Assembly (NCBI GenBank): GCA_045568635.1
Contig: JBJLAO010000004.1
Location: 124,001-188,000, forward strand
Direction: 5' to 3'
Length of the DNA: 64,000 nucleotides
DNA from: MedAcidi-G1 sp000817085
GTDB lineage: Bacteria; Actinomycetota; Acidimicrobiia; Acidimicrobiales; MedAcidi-G1
Positions 53,077-59,968 of this stretch are shown piece after piece; position 1 is the first letter of the stretch; each line of letters opens with the position of its first letter. Position numbers and translations under genes: made by a program. A model generated the notes under the pieces. That model searched no databases. It worked only from the letters and a program-made list of their open reading frames with translations, and was not told the DNA's origin.

Positions 53077-54149
53077 TATTCACCTTCCAAAATACATACA
53101 AGGTTTTGTTGAAGACAGGTTCCTGAAGTCGCATGCGCTAAGCCTCGGTCTACTTGACCTGAAATAATTCTTCTAGCTACTTCAGAAATACGTATTAATC
53201 CTGAAGCCATCGTTGTGTCAGAAGCGAGACAACCACCTGAAAGATTGACGAGAGTTTTCTCATTCAAACCAAACTCTTTTTCAAGAATAAACTCTTGAGT
53301 AGAAGTCATTGCGTGAATTTCAGCCAAGTCAAGCCGGTCAGTATTTATCCCTGCTTTTTCAGCTGCTAAAAAAGCCGAAGGCGCTCTTGTTAAATCTCTT
53401 ACGCCCAATGTGTGTGGGTCCACCCTGTGGTCAATTCCTTTTATCCAAGCCGGTCTCTCACAAAATGATTTTGCTTTATCTTCCGCAGCCAAAATTATTG
53501 CACATCCCCCATCCGCAATTTCAGAAACATCACTTGCCCTTAAAGGATCGACTATCGCAGGTTCATTCATGAGGTTTTCAAATGAAACGTCTTTTGAGCT
53601 TCTAACCGCATTCGGATTGTCAAAACCATTCTTTTGACTTCTCATAGATATTTCGGCCATTTTTTCTAAGGTGATTAAGCCTTTATCCAGTAAAAGACGG
53701 GCTTGAAGGGCTGCTAATGAAAAACAATCAGGCCAAAGCGGGGAAACATAGTAGGGATCTAGCTGTGTGGCTAAAACATCAATTATCGACCCGGCAGAAG
53801 GCTTTCCATAACTATAAACAAGAGCGGTATCGACCTCACCTATTTGAAGTTTCACCCATGCTTCGTACAGAGCAAATGCTCCATCCATTTCAACGTGACT
53901 CTCTGAAATCGGAGGAAAAGCACCAACTGAATCGAGAGTATGAACGAATGAAAATGCTTGTCCGGCTAAAAAGTCACTACTCCCAGAACAAGTAAAACCG
54001 ATCTCTTCCTGTGTGACACCAGCTGAGTTTCTACACTTACTAATAAGATCAGCCATCAACTGCACTTCATTTACTTCGCTTAAAGTTTTTGTTTGATAAC
54101 TAGCGACAGAAACAACTGCTATATCTCGAAAACTATGGCTTTTACTCAT
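53076..54149 (-). CDS. thiolase-fold protein without catalytic Cys, second copy
   Basis: This 357-residue thiolase-like protein has HVEMDGAFALYEAWVKLQIGEVDTALVYSYGK in the active-site region, with Asp where the catalytic Cys would be, and LVNLSGGCLASDTTMASGLIRISEVA near the C-terminus where the usual GHP is absent. It shares the fold with the next gene but is quite divergent. The stop overlaps the next start by one base (TAATG), so the two are likely subunits of one complex. It overlaps the DUF35 gene upstream by 8 bp. Confidence 0.88.
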   Translation of the reverse strand: MSKSHSFRDIAVVSVASYQTKTLSEVNEVQLMADLISKCRNSAGVTQEEIGFTCSGSSDFLAGQAFSFVHTLDSVGAFPPISESHVEMDGAFALYEAWVKLQIGEVDTALVYSYGKPSAGSIIDVLATQLDPYYVSPLWPDCFSLAALQARLLLDKGLITLEKMAEISMRSQKNGFDNPNAVRSSKDVSFENLMNEPAIVDPLRASDVSEIADGGCAIILAAEDKAKSFCERPAWIKGIDHRVDPHTLGVRDLTRAPSAFLAAEKAGINTDRLDLAEIHAMTSTQEFILEKEFGLNEKTLVNLSGGCLASDTTMASGLIRISEVARRIISGQVDRGLAHATSGTCLQQNLVCILEGE

Positions 54150-54729
54150 TTCTTTGATCCCATGCGCGATTGCCGGCTTTTTCGACAGGAACTGAAGGTT
54201 CTCCAGTTGGTTCCCAATAAAGAATATTCTCAGCAGTGTTACCTAACTCTTCTTCTTTTTTCCACACGGCTTGAACGCGCATTCCAATATGAACTTCATC
54301 ATTTTCACAACCAGCGACTAATCCTAAAAACCCCACGTTTGCGCCATCTAGGTGTATCCATGCACTGACATAAGGTATATCTAAATCATCTCTGCCTGGG
54401 ATAGGTAGATTAGTGACGCAGAAATTTCCAACATGTCCTTTATCGGAAAGTTCAACACTTTCCTCTATTAAGACACCATGCCGAGGATCAACTCCCCGCG
54501 GTGGCACAAAGACAGCCCCGTCAATAGGTGAACGGTGTCCCAAAATTTTCTTTTTTGAGTATGAACGTAAATATTCTTGCACCGGTGGACTTGGTACAAA
54601 ATCATAAATAAGCTTTATAGGGCTTCTTACTGAACGGACTGGTTCTAATCCGCTTATTGACTCAGGAATTTCTATTTCTTCTGATAAAGATGCTGGTGGT
54701 AGATTTGGATCAGTCATGCTAGGAATCAA
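54142..54729 (-). CDS. DUF35 OB-fold protein (thiolase partner) without zinc-ribbon Cys
   Basis: This 195-residue protein has the DUF35/ChsH2 OB-fold region (VGNFCVTNLPIPGRDDLDIPYVSAWIHLDGANVGFLGLVAGCENDEVHIGMRVQAVWKKEEE, ~100-165). The upstream segment VFVPPRGVDPRHGV sits where the rubredoxin-like zinc ribbon CxxCG normally lies, but all its Cys are missing. DUF35 proteins bind acyl-CoA and pair with thiolase-like proteins. A C-terminal stretch follows the OB domain. It overlaps the other DUF35 gene by 11 bp. Confidence 0.85.
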   Translation of the reverse strand: MIPSMTDPNLPPASLSEEIEIPESISGLEPVRSVRSPIKLIYDFVPSPPVQEYLRSYSKKKILGHRSPIDGAVFVPPRGVDPRHGVLIEESVELSDKGHVGNFCVTNLPIPGRDDLDIPYVSAWIHLDGANVGFLGLVAGCENDEVHIGMRVQAVWKKEEELGNTAENILYWEPTGEPSVPVEKAGNRAWDQRNE

Positions 54730-55180
54730 CTTCTTTAGTTTCCGGTATGAATCCCTCGAGATCTGCTATGTGACCTATACGCTCTTCCTTCCACTGAGCA
54801 ATGACACGCATCCCAGTTCTCATCTCTGAAAATGAATCTGCAATTACAGCATGCAGCATTGAAGTGTCTGATCCATCGAGTCTTATCAGCGCCAGTGCAT
54901 GTGGGGTATCCCATGGAGATTGCGGGCGTGGAGGGTCAACCCAAGTCCAGGTTTCCACTACTCCGCTCTGCGACACTTCTACCATTTCTGTCAGCGGCTC
55001 ACTTGAGACCGGGTCATACTCCAACGGGGGAACTAAAATACTCCCGTCTGATCTCTTGATTCCAAATAAACGCTTTTCTCTCAACCCTGTCATAAAGGCG
55101 CCAATTACTTTTCCCGTTGTTCGCGTGAATGGGTATTCAACAGTCAGCTCAGCCTTAAGTGGCTCTTCAAATTCGCTCAT
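54719..55180 (-). CDS. DUF35 OB-fold protein, second copy without zinc-ribbon Cys
   Basis: This 153-residue protein is paralogous to its neighbour: FGIKRSDGSILVPPLEYDPVSSEPLTEMVEVSQSGVVETWTWV, then WDTPHALALIRLDGSDTSMLHAVIADSFSEMRTGMRVIAQWKEERIGH. Again the zinc-ribbon cysteines are absent. The presence of two DUF35 genes beside two thiolase-like genes suggests a two-by-two heteromeric complex. The gap to the alcohol dehydrogenase gene is 25 bp. Confidence 0.85.
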   Translation of the reverse strand: MSEFEEPLKAELTVEYPFTRTTGKVIGAFMTGLREKRLFGIKRSDGSILVPPLEYDPVSSEPLTEMVEVSQSGVVETWTWVDPPRPQSPWDTPHALALIRLDGSDTSMLHAVIADSFSEMRTGMRVIAQWKEERIGHIADLEGFIPETKEVDS

Positions 55181-55205
55181 TCTAAAGCTGTGGCTCCTTT
55201 AGATT

Positions 55206-56288
55206 TTAAAAGTCAATTACCTGTCTGATCACATCGGCATCACCCAAACTGCTCAATGCATCATTAACTTCATCTATTTTTATGCGTCGGGAAATCATCC
55301 CATCAAGATCCAACTTGCCTGACTTATAAAGACTCAAAAAACGATTGAAATCAGTTCTAACATCTGCACTTCCGTACATAGAACCAATCAGTACCTTTTC
55401 TGAAAAGAACATTTCAAAAGCTGAAAGCTCAAACATCTCATCTGGCCTGCCAACTCCCACTATGCAGCAAGTTCCGCCACGACGGGTCAGATCAAATGAC
55501 TGTCTCATCGTCGAAGCTAGACCAATACATTCCAAAGTAAAATCAAAGCCCTCGCCGGAAGTTACTTCGGCTAGAGCCGCTGGAACGTCCTCAGGTGTGA
55601 CTCCGTGAGTAGCTCCAAAAGCTTTTGCTCTTTCTAACTTTCCTTCATGGAGATCAACAGCAACGATTTCAGATGCCCCAGCTATTCTCGCTCCCTGTAT
55701 AGCAGCAATACCAACTCCTCCGGCTCCTACCACCAAGACTGACGATCCTGGCGTGACCTTGGCTGTATTTAGTGCTGCCCCCACTCCAGTAGTTACACCA
55801 CAACCTATCAATGCAGCTATATCTAGAGGGATGTCGTTATCAATCTTCACAGTAGCTATTGAGGGAACAATCGTTTCTTCGGCAAAGGTTCCGCACCCAC
55901 AAAAGGACCCAATGACTCTATCCCCTTGCCTGAATTGTTGATTCACACCCATCGCCATTAATCCATTCATACATAGATTCGGCTGGTGCCTTCCTGTGCA
56001 GTGAGGACATGCACCGCAAGGAGGGGAAAATGCAATTATTACATGGTCACCTTCAGCTACATGAGAAACACCTTCACCAACTTCAAGTACGACTCCAGCA
56101 CCCTCATGACCTAGCACTGTGCCAGGTTGAGTCGGAATGGTGCCATTCATGCCGGAAAGATCAGAATGACAGACTCCACTATGGGCTACTTTTAGTCTCA
56201 CATCGCCGGGGCCAACATCTCTTAAAGTCACATCGTCAGCTATAACAAGCTGATCGGTTGGTACAGTTTCCATGACCGCTGCAAACAT
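55206..56288 (-). CDS. zinc-dependent alcohol dehydrogenase (MDR superfamily, class III-like)
   Basis: This 360-residue medium-chain dehydrogenase has the catalytic zinc ligands in HSGVCHSDLSGM and GHEGAGVVLEVGEG, the structural zinc site CGACPHCTGRHQPNLC, GCGVTTGVGAALN and the NAD-binding SVLVVGAGGVGIAAIQGARIAGASEIVAVDLHEGKLERAKAFGA. The start at 56288 is chosen for AGGAG at 5 nt; the frame stays open 222 bp further upstream, but that part shows no family similarity. It leads the minus-strand run of acyl-CoA genes. The alcohol substrate is unknown. Confidence 0.93.
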   Translation of the reverse strand: MFAAVMETVPTDQLVIADDVTLRDVGPGDVRLKVAHSGVCHSDLSGMNGTIPTQPGTVLGHEGAGVVLEVGEGVSHVAEGDHVIIAFSPPCGACPHCTGRHQPNLCMNGLMAMGVNQQFRQGDRVIGSFCGCGTFAEETIVPSIATVKIDNDIPLDIAALIGCGVTTGVGAALNTAKVTPGSSVLVVGAGGVGIAAIQGARIAGASEIVAVDLHEGKLERAKAFGATHGVTPEDVPAALAEVTSGEGFDFTLECIGLASTMRQSFDLTRRGGTCCIVGVGRPDEMFELSAFEMFFSEKVLIGSMYGSADVRTDFNRFLSLYKSGKLDLDGMISRRIKIDEVNDALSSLGDADVIRQVIDF

Positions 56289-56418
56289 CATTTCTCCTAC
56301 AAGTAGTTTATTATTCAACGACCCTAACTCACGAAAGCTAGATATATGAAGCCGATCGCAAAAATTAATCTTTAAGGGAGTATGTTTTTCCCAGCACTGA
56401 TTTATCGAAAAGAGCAGC

Positions 56419-57447
56419 ATGTTTTTAGACATCGGAATAACTACTAATTTGTCTTTGGTTCCAAATCGGGTAACTGAATTAGCCGAAGCTGGGTTTGATG
56501 GGGTGTTCACTGCCGAATCTAATCGTGACGTATTTGCACCTCTTGTCTTAGCTGCCGAGCACAGTGATCTTTACTGTTACACGAACATTGCATTGGCATT
56601 TCCCAGAAGCCCAATGCTTCTTGCCTGCACTGGTTGGGATTTGCAAAACTATTCACAAGGAAAAATGGCGCTTGGTTTAGGTAGCCAGATTAAGCCTCAT
56701 ATAGAAAAAAGATATTCGGCGATTTGGGAGCGTCCTGTAACGCAAATGCGTGAAGTAATCGAATCAATCAAAGCTATCTTTGAGTGTTGGTCAGAAGGGA
56801 CAGAGCTCAATTACCAGGGTGACTTCTACAAATTCAGTCTGATGACTCCTATTTTTGTTCCAGATTCAATGCAATGGAAACCCCCTCCAGTATGGCTGGC
56901 CGCGCTTGGTCCCTTAATGACAAAATTGGCTGGGGAACTTTCTGACGGTGTTCTTATACATCCCTTTAGCAGCCGAAAATTCCTTGATGAAGTAACCATT
57001 CCGGCCCTTACAGATGGCGCAAATAAATCTGATCGTGAAAAAAACCCTAAGCTCATTACGAATTCAATCGTGTGTTCTTATCGATCTGATGAGGAATACG
57101 AAAAAGCAATCAAGGGTGCAAAATTTAACTTGGCGTTCTATGGATCCACTCCTGCATATAAGGTGACGCTCGATGTGCACGACTGGGGGGACCTGCAGCC
57201 CATTCTCAATCGTCTAACTAAAGAAGGCCGTTGGGACGAAATTTCTTCTGTTATAACTGATGAGGTGCTTCACACTCTGGCAGTTGTTGGCGAACCTTCA
57301 GAAGTTGGTCATCAACTAGTAGAGCGATTCGGCGATATAGCAGACAGAGTAGGCCTATCTGTTCCTTATGATGCACCTGTAGATCTGCTTGCTGACATCG
57401 TTCACCATGTGAAACTTAATTCTTCCAAGAAACAAAAAATTGACTAA
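56419..57447 (+). CDS. LLM class F420-dependent oxidoreductase (luciferase-like)
   Basis: This 342-residue TIM-barrel luciferase-like monooxygenase-fold protein has RVTELAEAGFDGVFTAESNRDVFAPLVLAAEHSDL near the start, MALGLGSQIKPHIEKRYSAIWERPVTQMREVIESIKAIFECW near 92-135 and VWLAALGPLMTKLAGELSDGVLIHPFSS near 160. The style matches the TIGR03617 subgroup of F420-dependent enzymes common in Actinomycetota. It is divergent from the alcohol dehydrogenase and convergent with the Sec-ArsC gene. F420 rather than FMN use is inferred from phylum and subgroup. Confidence 0.88.
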   Translation: MFLDIGITTNLSLVPNRVTELAEAGFDGVFTAESNRDVFAPLVLAAEHSDLYCYTNIALAFPRSPMLLACTGWDLQNYSQGKMALGLGSQIKPHIEKRYSAIWERPVTQMREVIESIKAIFECWSEGTELNYQGDFYKFSLMTPIFVPDSMQWKPPPVWLAALGPLMTKLAGELSDGVLIHPFSSRKFLDEVTIPALTDGANKSDREKNPKLITNSIVCSYRSDEEYEKAIKGAKFNLAFYGSTPAYKVTLDVHDWGDLQPILNRLTKEGRWDEISSVITDEVLHTLAVVGEPSEVGHQLVERFGDIADRVGLSVPYDAPVDLLADIVHHVKLNSSKKQKID

Positions 57448-57453
57448 GTTTTT

Positions 57454-57834
57454 TTAGCTACTAATAAAATTAGCTATCCGGTCCTTGGGGCGCCCAATTA
57501 TTGCTTCTAACGGACCGTCGCCGTCAATTTTTCCCTTAACTACTAAAGGTCTTTGTAATAGTGCTTTTTGATTAGAGAGTATTTCAACCACTGCTTTTGA
57601 GTTTTTTACGTAGTCATCAGCCTTAAGTTCCATTTTTTTAAACTTTGAATCTTTCCTAACTAAATCCTCAACTGGGTCTTCAAGTCCTTTAGTGATTCGA
57701 GTCAGAAGCTTCTCATCTGGTGGCTCTTTCATATAAAGAACTACTTCTACCTCTACACCCATTTCCTCAGCGACCGCTAAGGCATTTGTAGAAGAGTTTC
57801 AATGGGGATTATGGAAGATTGTTATATCGGTCAT
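57454..57834 (-). CDS. ArsC-family reductase with TGA (selenocysteine) at the catalytic Cys position
   Basis: The 126-codon frame begins ATG-ACC at 57834, and codon 12 (57799-57801) is TGA. Translating through it gives MTDITIFHNPH-U-NSSTNALAVAEEMG and then an intact ArsC fold (LYMKEPPDEKLLTRITKGL, LVRKDSKFKKM, LLQRPLVVKG, IGRPKDRIANFI). The TGA sits exactly where E. coli ArsC has Cys12 (HNPxC), and Arg residues at the Arg60, Arg94 and Arg107 positions are kept. The protein has no Cys at all. A hairpin with a GGUC loop follows (57765-57782). UGA is a normal stop in nearby genes. The start lies 2 bp after the upstream hypothetical gene. Reading as selenocysteine is inferred; arsenate as substrate is family-based. 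Confidence 0.85.
57765..57782 (-). promoter_or_regulatory. putative bacterial SECIS element of the ArsC-like gene
   Basis: On the mRNA strand, CCUUAGC-GGUC-GCUGAGG forms a 7-bp stem (one U-G wobble) closed by a 4-nt loop GGUC. The loop begins 23 nt after the in-frame UGA. The loop sequence is the same as the GGUC core of the E. coli fdhF SECIS apical loop, and the spacing lies in the range accepted for bacterial SECIS elements. SelB binding is inferred. Confidence 0.8.
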
Positions 57835-57836
57835 TT

Positions 57837-58157
57837 TTAGACCTTAGCCCACTCTATGTGTGTGCGTATCAACGTTCTATTATTTTTAGTCCAGCCTTTT
57901 GAGGTTGCGTAATCGAGCATCGAAGCAAAACCCGTTGCCCATTTATCTTCGTTAGCATCAACGGCCAATTCCGTTATGAGTTCATTACATAACCAAAGAT
58001 GTTTTTCATCTATTACTTTATTTCCTTGTTGTAGCAGGTCTAATATTTTACAAATATCAATTACAGACCTAGGTTCAGAACACTGGATATGGAACTCTTT
58101 GAAGTCATTTGGATTTAGGAGCTTCACATTTGCATGGGTATCGATGTCAAGAATCAT
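57837..58157 (-). CDS. hypothetical protein, 106 residues, cotranscribed with the Sec-ArsC gene
   Basis: I do not recognise this protein. It is small, acidic and mostly helical in appearance, with no signal peptide or membrane segment. Recognisable stretches are VKLLNPNDFKEFHIQCSEPRSVIDICKILDLLQ and KWATGFASMLDYATSKGWTKNNRTLIRTHIEW. Three Cys (27, 36, 57) do not form an obvious motif. It starts 6 bp after the crotonase stop and ends 2 bp before the Sec-ArsC start, so it is probably in the same operon and perhaps translationally coupled. Confidence 0.75.
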   Translation of the reverse strand: MILDIDTHANVKLLNPNDFKEFHIQCSEPRSVIDICKILDLLQQGNKVIDEKHLWLCNELITELAVDANEDKWATGFASMLDYATSKGWTKNNRTLIRTHIEWAKV

Positions 58158-58163
58158 GCTTTT

Positions 58164-59000
58164 TTAGTACCCTTTCCACTCCGGGTTTCTCTTTTCTTTA
58201 AATGAGACAACACCTTCTTTTGAATCATGTGTGGAGGCGTTAACTTCAACTGCCCAAGCTTCATATTCAGCTAATGTCACCCTGTCCACATCTAAGGATT
58301 TGTTGAGCATCCATTTTGTAAACATGTAACTGCGCGATGGCCCTTCCGCTAAACGCTCGGCCCATTCTCGTGATTTTGTTACAAGTTCTGCTTCTGGAAC
58401 ACTGCGATTACAAAGACCAAGTCGAAGAGCTTCTTCCGCTGAAACATCATCTGCAAAGAACATCAATTCTTTAGTTTTCTGGATTCCAATAAGTCGAGGC
58501 AAGATCCAAGCACCTAAACCATCAGGCACAAGTCCTCTTCGGGCAAAGATTTCAATAAAGCGTGCGGTTTCCGCTGCGACAACTAAGTCGCTGCAGAATG
58601 CTAAATGTGAACCTATGCCGGCAGCTGTTCCGTTCACTGCTGCTATAACTGGAATTTCGCAATCTAGGACAGAATTCATTAGTTTGATACTTCCATCAAG
58701 CATCATTCTTCGAATCTCACCGGTAATGGGTTCGAGAGTTTCACCGGTTTGGTCATTATTTTGGCGTGGAGCGCTCAGATCTGCTCCTGTACAAAAAAAC
58801 TTTTCACCAGCGCCTGTTATTACTGCTGATCTAATTTTAAATTGACCGTTAAAACTTTCGAATAAGTCGATCAAGTGGTTTCTCATATCAGGGGTTAGGC
58901 CATTGCCTTTTTCCTGATTGTCTATAGTTATCCAGGCAACTTTTTTTTCTACTCTAAATTTAATGGACTTTTCAATATTAGATTCTGATTTTTCACCCAT
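58164..59000 (-). CDS. enoyl-CoA hydratase/isomerase family protein (PaaG-like)
   Basis: This 278-residue crotonase has CTGADLSAPRQNN (first oxyanion segment) and AVNGTAAGIGSHLAFCSDLVVAAETARFIEIFARRGLVPDGLGAWILPRLIG. The two hydratase Glu positions are His (GIGSH) and Phe (FIEIF), but Asp is present in GLVPDGLG, where PaaG-type isomerases have their catalytic Asp. An isomerase-like role is therefore more likely than hydration. It is the first gene before the hypothetical and the Sec-ArsC genes. Confidence 0.88.
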   Translation of the reverse strand: MGEKSESNIEKSIKFRVEKKVAWITIDNQEKGNGLTPDMRNHLIDLFESFNGQFKIRSAVITGAGEKFFCTGADLSAPRQNNDQTGETLEPITGEIRRMMLDGSIKLMNSVLDCEIPVIAAVNGTAAGIGSHLAFCSDLVVAAETARFIEIFARRGLVPDGLGAWILPRLIGIQKTKELMFFADDVSAEEALRLGLCNRSVPEAELVTKSREWAERLAEGPSRSYMFTKWMLNKSLDVDRVTLAEYEAWAVEVNASTHDSKEGVVSFKEKRNPEWKGY

Positions 59001-59046
59001 AAGTAAAAGGTATCCAAGTTAAACAACAGTAGCGAAATATATTTAA

Positions 59047-59385
59047 CTAAACAGCATCACTATTTCGCTCACCGGTTCTTATTCTCACTAAAGATTCAAC
59101 TCCGGTAACCCATACTTTTCCATCACCAATCTTTTCAGTTCTCGCTGCCGCAACTATTGCATCCACAACACTTTCAACTTGATCGTCATCAACAACAGCT
59201 TCAACACGTGTTTTCGGAGTGAACAAAACCTTATATTCAGTTCCTCTATAGGTTTCGCTGTGTCCGCCTTGTCGCCCAAAACCCTGGACTTCACTAACTG
59301 TCATACCTTGTATATCAAGATTTGCAAGAGCATCTTTAACGTCATCTAGTTTGAATGGCTTGATTACTGCAGTTACTAATTTCAT
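59047..59385 (-). CDS. glnB: nitrogen regulatory protein PII
   Basis: This is a 112-residue PII signal protein, the canonical length: MKLVTAVIKPFKLDDVKDALANLDIQGMTVSEVQGFGRQGGHSETYRGTEYKVLFTPK, then VDAIVAAARTEKIGDGKVWV. The T-loop RGTEY keeps the Tyr that is uridylylated or adenylylated in many bacteria. The start is placed at the Met with GGAGA 5 nt upstream; a longer frame adds nine non-family residues. No amtB or glnD is adjacent. A good promoter and a palindrome lie just upstream (see operators). Confidence 0.96.
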   Translation of the reverse strand: MKLVTAVIKPFKLDDVKDALANLDIQGMTVSEVQGFGRQGGHSETYRGTEYKVLFTPKTRVEAVVDDDQVESVVDAIVAAARTEKIGDGKVWVTGVESLVRIRTGERNSDAV

Positions 59386-59406
59386 GTTTCTCCAAATAAT
59401 TGAGTA

Positions 59407-59425
59407 ATACAAATATGCTTTGTAT
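59407..59425. promoter_or_regulatory. putative GntR operator over the glnB promoter
   Basis: Perfect inverted repeat ATACAAA-TATGC-TTTGTAT, overlapping the -10 of the glnB promoter. Its half-site (ATACAA) is the same as in the palindrome before the GntR gene. Confidence 0.6.
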
Positions 59426-59440
59426 CAACTTATTTGTCAA
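59412..59440 (-). promoter_or_regulatory. glnB promoter
   Basis: On the minus strand, TTGACA (59435-59440, consensus -35) and CATATT (59412-59417, -10, 4 of 6 matches) are separated by 17 bp and precede glnB by 27 bp. The palindrome at 59407-59425 covers the -10. Confidence 0.6.
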
Positions 59441-59461
59441 TTACTAGTTGTTTTTTAGCTT

Positions 59462-59490
59462 TATATTGTATTTTGTACTAATACAATATA
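59462..59490. promoter_or_regulatory. putative GntR operator over its own promoter
   Basis: Perfect 11-bp inverted repeat TATATTGTATT-ttgtact-AATACAATATA, ending 3 bp before the GntR start codon. The -10-like TACAAT (59482-59487) lies inside the right arm, 6 nt before the ATG, which suggests a leaderless transcript repressed by bound protein. Confidence 0.65.
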
Positions 59491-59493
59491 CAT

Positions 59494-59952
59494 ATGTCGA
59501 ACCCAACAATTATTCCCTTTATTGATGAAAAGGGAAACGGCAGAAAAATGACTTTACGCTTAGATAACAAAATCGTTATTCCACTCTTCGAGCAAATAAG
59601 GGCACAGATATCTGTCATGATTGCTGTTGGCTATCTTTTGCCACATTGTCGATTACCGACTGTAAGAGAGCTAGCAGTTTGTTTACAAATAGCTCCAGGC
59701 ACCATTGCGCGTTCATACACCGAACTTGAACGAGACGGATTAGTAATTGGAAAGGGACGGAAAGGGACTTTCGTAACGGATGAACCTCCGCATTCGGAAC
59801 CTCTTGAGGAAAGACGATTTAGATTATCTGAGGCATCTAATAGATTTGTACACGAATTACGTCAACTTGGTATAAGTCTTGAAGAAGCTCACTTTGCTTT
59901 GGAAGAAACTTTTAAGTTAGAAGAGAAGAAAGAATCTTTCGTTTCTGGGTGA
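59494..59952 (+). CDS. GntR family transcriptional regulator (YtrA-like)
   Basis: This 152-residue regulator has a winged helix-turn-helix (IVIPLFEQIRAQISVMIAVGYLLPHCRLPTVRELAVCLQIAPGTIARSYTELERDGLVIGKGRKGTFV, ~28-95) and a short C-terminal helical tail, which is the compact YtrA-type architecture without a ligand-binding domain. It is divergent from glnB, and two palindromes sharing a half-site lie between them, so it probably represses itself and glnB. No Shine-Dalgarno precedes the ATG. An ABC transporter, the usual YtrA target, is not adjacent. Confidence 0.9.
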   Translation: MSNPTIIPFIDEKGNGRKMTLRLDNKIVIPLFEQIRAQISVMIAVGYLLPHCRLPTVRELAVCLQIAPGTIARSYTELERDGLVIGKGRKGTFVTDEPPHSEPLEERRFRLSEASNRFVHELRQLGISLEEAHFALEETFKLEEKKESFVSG

Positions 59953-59968
59953 AATACTAGGTTTTGCA

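Noticed and set aside
56289..56510. 74-residue N-terminal extension of the alcohol dehydrogenase
   Set aside because: No family similarity, and a strong AGGAG sits before the ATG at 56288.
57454..57762. Shorter ArsC-like protein starting at the internal ATG at 57762
   Set aside because: It would lack the beta strand and active-site loop that define the family. The upstream 24 codons are in frame, homologous and start at a well-placed ATG.
57799..57801. Alternative genetic code (UGA read as Trp or Gly) as the cause of the in-frame TGA
   Set aside because: UGA ends several ordinary genes here, for example at 43285, 47921 and 59950, and no other gene has an internal UGA.
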